Shown in pieces: positions 8,712 through 18,268 of a DNA stretch of 64,000 bases. Each line of letters opens with the position of its first letter. The first letter of the stretch is position 1. Location: NCBI RefSeq assembly GCF_008085905.1, contig NZ_VSFF01000002.1:124001-188000 (forward strand). The letters are read 5' to 3'. The position numbers were made by a program, and so were the translations under genes. The notes under the pieces are model-generated. The model searched no databases, had not been told where the DNA came from, and saw nothing but the letters and a program-made list of their open reading frames with translations. Origin of the DNA: Actinomadura syzygii. GTDB lineage: Bacteria; Actinomycetota; Actinomycetes; Streptosporangiales; Streptosporangiaceae.

Positions 8712-8732
8712 TGTGGGGGGCGTCTCCCCACA
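8712..8732 (+). terminator. Hairpin downstream of the DadA-like gene
   Basis: TGTGGGG and CCCCACA form a perfect 7-base stem around a 7-base loop, 35 bases after the stop codon. There is no T-tract. It may act as a transcription terminator or an RNA-stabilising hairpin. Confidence 0.45.
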
Positions 8733-8850
8733 AGAACCCGGCCCGTCTGCCTGGGGGTTCTGGGCGGTTCTGACACATTCGTCCGTACAGCCCCCCTGGC
8801 GCGCTACCGTCACTGGGTTGATCCAGCCACCCCGTGCGGGAGGAACGCCG

Positions 8851-9933
8851 ATGGACGAGGCGCGGACGGCACCGACGCCTGCCCGGACGCTCGCCCCGGC
8901 GCCGTTCTCCGAGGCGCCGGTCTCGCAGGCGCCGCTGACCAGGGCGCAGCGGGTCCTGGCCGGGGCGGGCGGGCTGTTCTTCGCCGGGCTCGCGGGCCTC
9001 GGCGGATACGGGTCGTTCGCGTCCGTCCAGGACGTGGCCGAGCCGTGGTTCGGCGGCCAGGCGTGGATCGTCCCCGCCGGGGTGGACCTCGGCATCCTCG
9101 CCCTGGTGTCGGTCGCGCTGCTGCTGGAGTGGCTGGCGATGCCGATGCCCGCGCTGCGCTGGATGGCGTTCGCGTTCACCGCCGCGACCGTCTGGCTGAA
9201 CGTGTCCGCCGCGCACGGCGACGCCACCGGCATGGTCATGCACGCCGCCATGCCGGTGCTGTTCGTGACGTTCATCGAGGCCGTCCGGCACGCCATCCGC
9301 CGCCGCGCGGGGATCGCGGCGGGGCTCGTCCGGGAGGGCGTCCCGGTGGCGCGCTGGCTGCTCGCGCCGTTCTCGACGTTCCGGCTGTGGCGGCGCATGG
9401 TGCTGTGGCAGATCACGTCCTACCCCCGCGCGCTGGACGCCGAGCAGCGCCGCCGCCACGCCCTCGCCCTGCTGGGCGACCACTACGGCCGCAAGTGGAA
9501 GTCCAAGGCCCCGGCGGACGTGGTGTGGATGCTGCGCGACGGCGTCATGCTCGACCAGGCGCTCGTCCGCGTCACCGACCTCACGGCGCCCGAACCGCCG
9601 AAGCCGCCGGAGCCGGAGCCGGTGCCCGCTCCCGTTCTCGCGCCGGAGAAGCCCGCGCGGCGGAAGGCCCCTGCGAAAAAGGCTCCCGAACGGGCTCCGC
9701 GCAGCCAGATCCCGCGCAGCGTCGCCACCGACAACGAGGCCCGCGCGCTCGGGATCATCGCCGCCGAGCCCGGCATCACCGGCGCCGAGCTCGGACGGCG
9801 CCTGGACATCAGCGCCCGCCAGGGCCAGCGCCTGCTGAGCCGCCTCGCCCGTCCCGCCCCGGCCGCCGCCGAACCCGCCCCGGCACCGGCGAACGAGCCC
9901 GCCGGGGAGACGGCCGCCACACCGGCGTCCTGA
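8851..9933 (+). CDS. DUF2637 (SpdB-like) membrane protein
   Basis: A 360-residue actinobacterial DUF2637 protein. After a Pro-rich N-terminus there are four hydrophobic segments between about residues 30 and 145 (AGGLFFAGLAGLGGYGSF; IVPAGVDLGILALVSVALLLEWL; PALRWMAFAFTAATVWLNVSAA; GMVMHAAMPVLFVTFIEAV). A cytoplasmic half follows with a Lys/Ala/Pro linker and a C-terminal HTH-like region (GITGAELGRRLDISARQGQRLLSRLAR). Related SpdB proteins act in conjugal spread of actinomycete plasmids, but nothing here suggests a plasmid. The ATG at 8851 follows GGAGGAACG at a good distance. Confidence 0.82.
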   Translation: MDEARTAPTPARTLAPAPFSEAPVSQAPLTRAQRVLAGAGGLFFAGLAGLGGYGSFASVQDVAEPWFGGQAWIVPAGVDLGILALVSVALLLEWLAMPMPALRWMAFAFTAATVWLNVSAAHGDATGMVMHAAMPVLFVTFIEAVRHAIRRRAGIAAGLVREGVPVARWLLAPFSTFRLWRRMVLWQITSYPRALDAEQRRRHALALLGDHYGRKWKSKAPADVVWMLRDGVMLDQALVRVTDLTAPEPPKPPEPEPVPAPVLAPEKPARRKAPAKKAPERAPRSQIPRSVATDNEARALGIIAAEPGITGAELGRRLDISARQGQRLLSRLARPAPAAAEPAPAPANEPAGETAATPAS

Positions 9934-9990
9934 GCGGTCACCTTTCCGTCCTCCGCTCCGTCATCGCGGTGTACCGGAAGGAGAGGAACC

Positions 9991-10602
9991 ATGGCCAAGT
10001 ACGACTGGACCGCCATGTACGTCATGCACAACGCGCTCCGCAGGGAGCTGGAGCACCTCGCCAAGGTCGCCGCCCGTCCCGAGGAGGAGGCGCGCCGCGT
10101 CCTCGCGGAGGCGCCCGGCTGGGAGCTGTTCAAGAAGGCGCTGCACGTCCACCACGGCGCCGAGGACGAGGTGCTGTGGCCCGCCATGCGCGAGGCCCTC
10201 GCCGGACGCCCGGACGACCTCGCCCTCATGGACGCGATGGAGGCCGAGCACGCCGTCATCGACCCCGTCATCGAGGCGATCGACGCGGGCGCGGAGCCGC
10301 TCGCGCCGCTCGTGGAGGCGCTCAACGGCGGCGTCACCGCCCACCTCAAGCACGAGGAGGAGGCGGCGCTGCCGCTGATCGACGAGGTGCTCGCGCCCGA
10401 GCACGTGGCGCGCTTCGGGCAGGTCCACGGCACGAAGATCGGGCCCGACGGCCCGCGCGTCTTCCCGTGGCTGCTGGACGGCGTCGACGAGGAGACCGCG
10501 GCGGCGATGCTGGGCGTCCTCCCCGAGCCCGCCCGCGCCGCGTTCGAGACCGCGTGGCGTCCCGCCTACGCGGCCCTCGACCGGTGGGGCACGGCCGCCT
10601 GA
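9991..10602 (+). CDS. Hemerythrin-like HHE-domain protein
   Basis: A 203-residue protein with two hemerythrin-type HHE segments. His and Glu ligand candidates are visible in MHNALRRELEHL, HVHHGAEDEVLWPAM, EAEHAVIDPVIEAI and TAHLKHEEEAALPLIDEV, consistent with a non-haem di-iron four-helix bundle that binds O2, NO or iron. A strong ribosome-binding site, GGAAGGAGAGG, precedes the ATG at 9991. It lies 57 bases after the DUF2637 gene and ends at a strong hairpin shared with convergent lpdA. Confidence 0.88.
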   Translation: MAKYDWTAMYVMHNALRRELEHLAKVAARPEEEARRVLAEAPGWELFKKALHVHHGAEDEVLWPAMREALAGRPDDLALMDAMEAEHAVIDPVIEAIDAGAEPLAPLVEALNGGVTAHLKHEEEAALPLIDEVLAPEHVARFGQVHGTKIGPDGPRVFPWLLDGVDEETAAAMLGVLPEPARAAFETAWRPAYAALDRWGTAA

Positions 10603-10615
10603 CCCCGGGTGGCCC

Positions 10616-10640
10616 GGCCGGCGCCCGCGGGGCGCCGGCC
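10616..10640. terminator. Bidirectional terminator hairpin
   Basis: A perfect 11-base stem (GGCCGGCGCCC with GGGCGCCGGCC) around a 3-base loop lies between the convergent hemerythrin and lpdA genes. No U-tract is present on either strand, which is usual in this group. Confidence 0.7.
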
Positions 10641-10648
10641 GCGCGCCG

Positions 10649-12052
10649 TCAGAGGTTGATCATGTGGCCGGCGAGGCCGTGCACGGCCTCCTTCATCGCC
10701 TCGCCCAGCGTCGGGTGCGCGTGCACGTTGCGCGCGACCTCGTGGACGGTGAGGTCCCACTGCTGGGCCAGCGTCAGCTCGGGCAGCAGCTCGGTGACCT
10801 CCGGGCCGATCATGTGCGCGCCGAGGATCTCGCCGTACTTGGCGTCGCTGATCACCTTGACGAAGCCGTCGCCCTCGCCCATGCCGAGCGCCTTGCCGTT
10901 GGCGCTGTAGGGGAACTTGGCGGTCTTGACGTCGTAGCCCTGGTCGCGGGCCTGCGCCTCCGTCCAGCCGAAGGAGGCGACCTGCGGCTGGCAGTACGTG
11001 GCGCGGGGGATCATCACGTAGTCGAGCTCCATCGTCTCGGCGTCCGCGATGGTCTCCGCCGCGACGATGCCCATCGCCTCGGCGGCGTGCGCGAGCATCA
11101 GCTTGGCCGTCACGTCGCCGATCGCGAAGATGTGCGGGACGGACGTGCGGCACCGGCCGTCCACGTCGATCGCGCCGCGCTCGGTCAGCGCCACGCCGGT
11201 CTTCTCCAGGCCGTAGCCCTCGACGTTCGGCTGGAACCCGATGGCCTGGAGGACCTTGTCGGCCTCCAGCACCTTCTGCTCGCCGTCCTTGCCGGTGACC
11301 GTGACCTTGACCTTGTCGCCGGAGTCGTCGATGGCGTCCACGCGGGTGGAGGTCAGGACGTCCACGCCGAGCTTGCGGTAGCGCTTCGCCAGCTCCTTGG
11401 AGATCTCGGCGTCCTCGTTCGGGACCATCCGGTCGAGGAACTCGACGATCGTCACCTTCACGCCGTAGTTGTGCAGGACGTAGGCGAACTCGACGCCGAT
11501 CGCGCCCGCGCCCGCGATCACGATGCTCTCCGGCAGCTCGGCGCTGAGGATCTGCTCCTCGTAGGTCACGACCCGCTCGGACAGGGACGTCCCCGGCAGC
11601 AGCTTGGTGTGCGCGCCCGCCGCGATGATGCAGTGCGAGAACGTGACGGTCTCGGTGGACCCGTCCGCCTTCGCGACCTGGAGGGTGTTCGGGTCGGTGA
11701 ACGTCCCCCGCCCGTCATAGGACGTGATCTTATTCTTCTTCATCAGGAACTGGACGCCCTTGACGAGCTTCTCCGACACCCGCCGGCTCCGCTCGTACGC
11801 CACGCCGTAGTCGAAGGACACCCGGCCCTCGACGTTGATCCCGAACGTCTTCTGCTCGGCGGTGAAGATGTGCGCCAGCTCGGCGTTGCGCAGCAGCGCC
11901 TTCGAGGGGATGCAGCCGACGTTGAGACAGACGCCGCCCCAGTACTTCTCTTCGATGATCGCCGTCTTCAGCCCGAGCTGAGCCGCCCGGATCGCGGCGA
12001 CATATCCGCCCGGGCCCGAGCCCAGGACCACGACGTCAAAGTTTTCGCTCAT
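10649..12052 (-). CDS. lpdA: Dihydrolipoamide dehydrogenase (E3)
   Basis: A 467-residue class I pyridine nucleotide-disulfide oxidoreductase. It reoxidises lipoamide in 2-oxo acid dehydrogenase complexes, reducing NAD+. It shows the FAD motif ([13 protein letters not shown]), the redox-active disulfide ([13 protein letters not shown]), the NAD-binding [10 protein letters not shown], and the C-terminal active-site His-Glu region ([16 protein letters not shown]). I chose the ATG at 12052 (MSENFDV) over a TTG two codons upstream. No ribosome-binding site is visible, so the message may be leaderless. No other complex subunit lies nearby. Length and motifs are normal for the family. Confidence 0.96.
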   Translation of the reverse strand: MSENFDVVVLGSGPGGYVAAIRAAQLGLKTAIIEEKYWGGVCLNVGCIPSKALLRNAELAHIFTAEQKTFGINVEGRVSFDYGVAYERSRRVSEKLVKGVQFLMKKNKITSYDGRGTFTDPNTLQVAKADGSTETVTFSHCIIAAGAHTKLLPGTSLSERVVTYEEQILSAELPESIVIAGAGAIGVEFAYVLHNYGVKVTIVEFLDRMVPNEDAEISKELAKRYRKLGVDVLTSTRVDAIDDSGDKVKVTVTGKDGEQKVLEADKVLQAIGFQPNVEGYGLEKTGVALTERGAIDVDGRCRTSVPHIFAIGDVTAKLMLAHAAEAMGIVAAETIADAETMELDYVMIPRATYCQPQVASFGWTEAQARDQGYDVKTAKFPYSANGKALGMGEGDGFVKVISDAKYGEILGAHMIGPEVTELLPELTLAQQWDLTVHEVARNVHAHPTLGEAMKEAVHGLAGHMINL

Positions 12053-12363
12053 ATACAAGGACGATATTCGGCGCGGAGCGGTGCTCGCATCCCGGACGGA
12101 GCGCCGCGGCCGAGGCGGTCGTCACGTCCTGTTAGTGTTTCGAGCGGCCTCCCGCCGGTCAGAGATCGCAGGGGGCCCCGGCGGCGCCCGGACGGCGCGC
12201 GCCCGCACCGTACCCGGTCGCTGAGCTGCGGAGCCCGGCGGTGCACCGGCTCCGGGAGGTGCGACGGCGCCGCGATCGAAATCGATACCGGACCATCGTC
12301 GCTGGAACATCGCGCCGCGGCCCGGTCGTTGTCCCCGTTCCAGCCGAGTGGAGGAGAAGAGGA
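12053..12363. other. Divergent intergenic region, 311 bases
   Basis: This gap separates lpdA (leftward) from the membrane-protein gene (rightward). It must hold both promoters. I see no convincing -35/-10 pair, riboswitch fold or additional ORF with coding character. The purine-rich stretch at its right end supplies the ribosome-binding site of the next gene. Confidence 0.4.
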
Positions 12364-13047
12364 GTGAGGATCCCCAAGCGCGTCAACGCCGTCCTCGACT
12401 GGATGGAGCACCGCTATCCCGCGCTTGGGGGGGTCGTCGCGCTGATCGCGGTCGCGCTGGTGGCGACGCTCGCGCCGCGCGCGGCAGGGCTCCCGGTCGC
12501 CGCTTTCATCCTGGGCGTCGCGGCGGGCGGGTTCGCGGTCCACGTCCGGATGAGCCGCCGGGTCGCCCGCGCCCGCGCCGACGTCGACAACCTGCTCCGC
12601 GAGAACGGCGCGCTGCGGCACCGCAACACCGTCCTCGCCAGCGGGGTGATCACCCGGGAGGCGCAGGAGACGCAGGCGCTGATGTCCATCCCCGAGGACG
12701 ACCTCCTGCCCGCCGACCCGCGGCCCCGCGAGGACGACACCCAGGGCACCGCCACCCTGGACGAGCTCCTCGACGGCGGCGGCGACGGCGGCGGCGACGG
12801 CGGCGGCGACCCGCAGCGGACCGACGAGCTTCCCGATCCCGCGCCGGAGCCCGAACCCGCTTCCGCCGCCGAGCGGAAGGCGGCCGTGCAGGACGTCGAG
12901 GACGATCCGCAGCGCACCACCGTCCTCCCGACGCTCCCGGACGAGTTCCTGAAGGACGACTTGCTGAAGGACGACGCCTCCGGAGCGGCCCGTCCCGGCC
13001 GTCCCACGCGTTCCCGAGGCCCCGCGAAGCGCACGCGCAAGTCCTGA
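12364..13047 (+). CDS. Small two-TM membrane protein with coiled coil, 227 aa
   Basis: Function unknown. The N-terminus has two adjacent hydrophobic segments (YPALGGVVALIAVALVATLAP and LPVAAFILGVAAGGFAVHV), then a short coiled-coil candidate (ARARADVDNLLRENGALRHRN). A long acidic, disordered cytoplasmic tail follows, with a GGGDGGGDGGGD repeat (about residues 138-149) and two DPQRT motifs. The tail ends in a basic patch (PAKRTRKS). The start is GTG at 12364, preceded by GAGGAGAAGAGGA. An envelope-associated scaffold is possible but unsupported. Confidence 0.65.
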   Translation: MRIPKRVNAVLDWMEHRYPALGGVVALIAVALVATLAPRAAGLPVAAFILGVAAGGFAVHVRMSRRVARARADVDNLLRENGALRHRNTVLASGVITREAQETQALMSIPEDDLLPADPRPREDDTQGTATLDELLDGGGDGGGDGGGDPQRTDELPDPAPEPEPASAAERKAAVQDVEDDPQRTTVLPTLPDEFLKDDLLKDDASGAARPGRPTRSRGPAKRTRKS

Positions 13048-13085
13048 CGGGAGCCTTCCCGCCGGCCCCGACTGCACCGTGGGAC

Positions 13086-14531
13086 ATGGCGTTAGCTTTG
13101 CCGATCTTCGGGCAGAGAACGCCCGTGGAGACGCCGTTTGAAGCCGGTTCGGGGTCCGGTCGGGAGCAGCGCGCCGTGGTCGGCGGAGCGCGCCCCCCGA
13201 AGGAAGAGGGCAACCTGCCCGCCGTCCATCGGGCGGTGATCGCGTCCGCGATCGGCAACTGTGTCGAGTGGTTCGACTTCGGGGTGTTCAGCGCCGGCGT
13301 GATGACGGCGATCATCGGCACGGTGTTCTTCCCGGCGGAGGCGTCCGGCAGCGCGTCCCTGCGCTCGTTCGCGCTGATCGCGGCGGCGTTCCTGGCCCGC
13401 CCGTTCGGCGGCATGTTCTTCGGCCCGATGGGCGACAAGCTCGGCCGCAAGCGGGTGCTCGCGACCACGATCATCCTGATGTCGAGCTCCACGTTCGTGA
13501 TCGGCATCCTGCCCGGCTACGGCACGATCGGGATCGCCGCCCCGCTGCTGCTGCTCCTCGTCCGGCTGATCCAGGGGTTCTCGACCGGCGGCGAGTACGG
13601 CGGCGCCGCGACGATGATCGCCGAGTACGCCCCGACGCACCGCCGCGGGTTCTTCGGCAGCTTCCTCGAACTCGGGACGCTCACCGGCTACATCCTCGGG
13701 GCCGGGCTCGTCCTGCTGATGGACCTCGCGCTCAGCCACGACGCGATGCACAGCTGGGGATGGCGGATCCCGTTCCTGCTCGCGCTGCCGCTCGGGCTCG
13801 TCGGGCTCTACGTCCGGACGCGCATCGAGGACACCCCGACCTTCCAGCACATGGAGGAGGAGGGCAAGAAGTCCCAGTCCCCGTTGAAGGAGACGGTGCA
13901 AGGCTACTGGCGCGTCATCGTGATGCTCATCGGGATCGTGTTCCTGCTGAACGTCGCCGACTACACGCTGCTGACGTTCATGCCGTCCTACCTGGTCGAC
14001 TTCCTGGACATGAACGACACGACCGCGCAGCTCATCACGATCGGCGTGGAGGCCGTGATGATCACGGTGATCGTCCCGCTCGGCGCGCTGTCGGACCGGA
14101 TCGGGCGCCGCCCGCTGCTGATCACGGCCGCGATCGGCTACGTCGTCCTGGCGTGGCCCGCGTTCGCGCTGATGCAGACCAACAACCCGATCGGGGTCAC
14201 GGCCGGGTACGCGATCGTCGGCGGGCTGCTGGTGCTGATCCTCGCCGTGATCGCCGCGACGTTCCCGGCGATGTTCCCAACGAAGGTCAGGTACGGGGCG
14301 TTCGCCATCGGCTACAACATCTCGACCTCCCTGTTCGGCGGGACGGCCGCCGTCCTCGTCGGCTCGCTGATCGACGTGACGGGCTCCAACTACATCCCCG
14401 CCTACTACCTGATGCTCGCGGCGCTGGTGGCGCTGGTGCCGATCTTCAAGCTGACGGAGACCGCCGGGGTGCCGATCGAGCAGGCCGGGGAGAAGCACGC
14501 CCCGAAGCCGGCCGGCTCCGGGGCGCGGTAG
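13086..14531 (+). CDS. MFS metabolite:H+ symporter, ProP-like
   Basis: A 481-residue major facilitator of the metabolite:H+ symporter family, which includes ProP (proline/betaine) and dicarboxylate or shikimate carriers. Family markers are IGNCVEWFDFGVF in the first helix, GPMGDKLGRKRVL in the 2-3 loop, QGFSTGGEYGGAATMIAEYAP in helices 4-5 and SDRIGRRPLL in the 8-9 loop. About twelve membrane segments are visible. A 45-residue N-terminal extension precedes the first helix. The start is ATG at 13086, 38 bases after the preceding gene. Substrate is not predictable. Confidence 0.88.
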   Translation: MALALPIFGQRTPVETPFEAGSGSGREQRAVVGGARPPKEEGNLPAVHRAVIASAIGNCVEWFDFGVFSAGVMTAIIGTVFFPAEASGSASLRSFALIAAAFLARPFGGMFFGPMGDKLGRKRVLATTIILMSSSTFVIGILPGYGTIGIAAPLLLLLVRLIQGFSTGGEYGGAATMIAEYAPTHRRGFFGSFLELGTLTGYILGAGLVLLMDLALSHDAMHSWGWRIPFLLALPLGLVGLYVRTRIEDTPTFQHMEEEGKKSQSPLKETVQGYWRVIVMLIGIVFLLNVADYTLLTFMPSYLVDFLDMNDTTAQLITIGVEAVMITVIVPLGALSDRIGRRPLLITAAIGYVVLAWPAFALMQTNNPIGVTAGYAIVGGLLVLILAVIAATFPAMFPTKVRYGAFAIGYNISTSLFGGTAAVLVGSLIDVTGSNYIPAYYLMLAALVALVPIFKLTETAGVPIEQAGEKHAPKPAGSGAR

Positions 14532-14578
14532 TCCGTTCCTCGTGGTGGTCGGTTCGTCGTGGTGGTCCGTTCGCGGCG

Positions 14579-14716
14579 TCAGCCCGCCGACGGCTCGGCG
14601 GGCGCGGGCACGGCTTCGCCGGTGGCGAAGCGCCGGCGGGCCCAGCCCGCCAGCGAGGCCGCGATCACAAGTGCGGTGCAGGTCTCTATCGTGAGTGCCG
14701 TCCAGACTGCGGTCAC
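14579..14716 (-). CDS. Small single-TM membrane protein, 45 aa
   Basis: A short gene below usual length cut-offs. GTG at 14716 is preceded, at six bases, by the strong ribosome-binding site GGAGGGGAGG (complement of 14723-14732). The product has one hydrophobic helix (ALTIETCTALVIAASLAGW) followed by a positive patch (ARRRF) and a Pro/Ala tail (VPAPAEPSAG), so it is probably anchored with a cytoplasmic C-terminus. It lies downstream of the ArsR gene on the same strand and converges on the MFS carrier. Small companion subunits of transporters look like this, but no partner is proven. Confidence 0.6.
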   Translation of the reverse strand: MTAVWTALTIETCTALVIAASLAGWARRRFATGEAVPAPAEPSAG

Positions 14717-14890
14717 CGTGAGCCTCCCCTCCGGATGCGGCCGGGCCCGTCCATGGGCCCGGTGCTCACCCTTGGCAATGTCAGGACCGAGTCAGGATTC
14801 CTTACCATAGCCACGCGAAACGGTGATTTCGGTCACCCTCCGGGTCGCTGACCTGCGATGAAAGCCTTGCCGGAGGCGACGGGCGGCAAG

Positions 14891-15196
14891 TCATTCACCA
14901 GCGTCGAGGTGGCGTTCCAGGGCGTCGAGCCGGGAAGTCCACGCGCGGCGGTAGGGGGCGAGCCAGGCGTCCAGTTCGGCCAGCGGTTCGAGGCGCAGTT
15001 CGTAGACGCGGCGCTGCGCGTCCCGGCGGGCCCTGACCAGCCCCGCGTCGCGGAGAACGCGCAGGTGCTTGGACGTTCCCGGCTGCGTCAGCCCGAGGGC
15101 CTCGACCAGTTCGCCCACCGGCCGGGGGCGCTCCAGCAGCAGGTCGAGGATGCGGCGGCGGGTGGGTTCGGCGAGCACGGCGAACGCGGAGGACAT
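14891..15196 (-). CDS. ArsR-family winged-helix repressor
   Basis: A 101-residue ArsR/SmtB-fold regulator. The HTH (RPVGELVEALGLTQPGTSKHLRVLRDAGLV) and the wing (RRDAQRRVYELRLEPLAELDAWLAPYRRAWTSRLDALERHL) match the subgroup commonly paired with SRPBCC/AHSA1 proteins. No such partner is present here. No cysteine metal site is visible, so metal sensing is unlikely. The ATG at 15196 lies 23 bases from a perfect palindrome, indicating autorepression. Confidence 0.88.
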   Translation of the reverse strand: MSSAFAVLAEPTRRRILDLLLERPRPVGELVEALGLTQPGTSKHLRVLRDAGLVRARRDAQRRVYELRLEPLAELDAWLAPYRRAWTSRLDALERHLDAGE

Positions 15197-15219
15197 GGCC
15201 CGATGATAACCGTCCGCTC

Positions 15220-15239
15220 ATATGCGCCAGATCGCATAT
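15220..15239. promoter_or_regulatory. Probable ArsR operator (perfect inverted repeat)
   Basis: ATATGCG CCAGAT CGCATAT is a perfect 7-base inverted repeat with a 6-base spacer, 23 bases upstream of the ArsR start. Size, symmetry and AT-richness within GC-rich DNA fit a dimeric winged-helix repressor. It lies 171 bases before the encapsulin operon, so control of that operon from here is also possible. Confidence 0.65.
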
Positions 15240-15410
15240 AAGGCCGCCGTAGGGCCGCGTTGTCACGTACGGGTGCGACTTGTGTGGCGCTGTGGCAAAG
15301 CAGAGATGGGGCCAATGGCTCATTGCGATCTGGCGATTACCGTCTGTAGCGTCTCCGTTGGCCGAACGCGGCCGTTTCCAGCAGCCCGGCGACGAATCGG
15401 TGGTGTGGAC

Positions 15411-16840
<1,430 letters not shown>

Positions 16841-16844
<4 letters not shown>

Positions 16845-18241
16845 CCGAACTCCCCCCGGCGGCGCTGAACGGCGCCGAGATCCAGCGTGCGCTCGGCACC
16901 AGGGCCGCCCGCAACCTTGCGACGACCACCAAGTCCGTCCCGCAGATGCAGGGCATCACCCCCCGGTGGCTGCTCAAGCAGTTGCCGTGGGTGCGGGCGG
17001 ACGCCGGCACCTACCGGGTGAACCGGCGGCTCACCTACCGACTAGGCGACGGGCTCGTGACGTTCGTCAACGACGGTGCGGCGATCCGGGTCGTCCCGCC
17101 CGAGCTCGCGGAGCTGCCCCCGCTCCGCGAGCTCGGCGACGCCGCGACGCTCGACGTGCTCGCCGGACGGTTCGTCCAGCACGAGTACGCGCAGGGCGAC
17201 GCGATCGCGGAGGCCGGGCGCCCCGCCGACGGCGTCCACCTCATCGCGCACGGCAAGGTCGAGGTGTCCACGCCGGGCGAGTACGGCGCCGACGCGCACG
17301 TCGACATCATCGACGGCGGGCGGTTCTTCGGCGACCGCGTCCTGTACGCCGGGGACGAGGAGTGGCCGCACACCTATCGCGCGCTCACGCCGACGACCGT
17401 CCTCACCCTGTCCCGCGAGTCGGTCGAGGAGCTGATCGGCCGCCACGACACGCTCCGCGCCCATCTGGAACGAGCCAGGGACGCGCCCGCCCCCGCGCAG
17501 ACCCGGCACGGCGAGGCGGCGATCGAGCTGGCGTCCGGGCACGAGGGCGAGCTGGAACTGCCCGGCACGTTCGTCGACTACGAGACCTCGCCGCGCGAGT
17601 ACGAGCTGGCCGTGACGCAGACGCGGCTGCGCGTCCACACCCGCGTCGCCGACCTCTACAACGGCCCGATGAACCAGCTCGAACAGCAGATCCGGCTCAC
17701 CGTGCAGGAGGTCCGGGAACGGCAGGAGTACGAGCTCGTCAACAACCGCGACTTCGGCCTGCTGCACAACGCCGACCTCCGGCAGCGCATCCAGACCCGG
17801 GGCGGGCCCCCGACCCCCGCCGACATGGACGAGCTGCTCGCCCGCCGCCGCAAGACGCGGTTCTTCCTCGCCCACCCGAAGACGATCGCCGCGTTCGGCC
17901 GCGAGTGCACCCGCCGGGGCGTGTACCCGGCGAGCGTCGAGGTCGACGGGCGGCGCGCGCAGGCGTGGCGGGGCGTCCCGATCCTGCCCTGCGACAAGAT
18001 CCCGATCACCCCGTCCGGGGCCAGCTCGATCATCGCGATGCGCACCGGGGAGGACGACCACGGCGTCATCGGCCTGAGCCGCACCGGGATACCGAACGAG
18101 GTCCGCCCCGGCCTGTCCGTCCGGTTCACCGGCATCGACGACAAAGCGATCATGACCTATCTGGTCAGCACCTACTATTCGGCGGCCGTGCTGGTCCCCG
18201 ACGCGCTCGGTGTGCTGGAGAACGTGGAGATCGCCCGCTAG
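16841..18241 (+). CDS. Family 2B encapsulin shell protein B
   Basis: A 466-residue paralogue of shell A that aligns from the first residues. It shares [18 protein letters not shown], the YRVNRRLTY motif, the CNB-like insertion and the C-terminal [26 protein letters not shown]. In the CNB domain the cassette reads FGDRVL where shell A has FGEQAL, so the phosphate-contacting Glu is replaced by Asp and nucleotide binding may be altered or lost. Translation is coupled to shell A by a 4-base overlap, implying balanced production and a mixed shell. The polyprenyl synthase follows after 27 bases. Confidence 0.93.
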
Positions 18242-18268
18242 CCGGGACGCGCGACGAGAGGGGACGAC

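Noticed and set aside
8712..8732. A fourth copy of the coupling-linker repeat
   Set aside because: It shares a G-run/C-run hairpin but lacks TGACCGGAGCGAAGCGAGGA and AGAAAGGCAG and does not bridge two genes by overlaps.
8851..9933. DUF2637/SpdB protein as evidence of an integrated conjugative element
   Set aside because: No integrase, replication gene, TraB-like translocase or att repeat is seen nearby; such proteins are common on actinomycete chromosomes.
9991..10602. Hemerythrin as an encapsulin cargo
   Set aside because: Hemerythrins are known encapsulin cargoes in other families, but this gene is 5 kb from the shell genes, in a different transcription unit, and has no obvious C-terminal targeting peptide.
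8202..10910. A 902-codon open frame on the plus strand
   Set aside because: It runs through the DadA-like, DUF2637 and hemerythrin genes in another frame and shows the low-complexity composition of a shadow frame.
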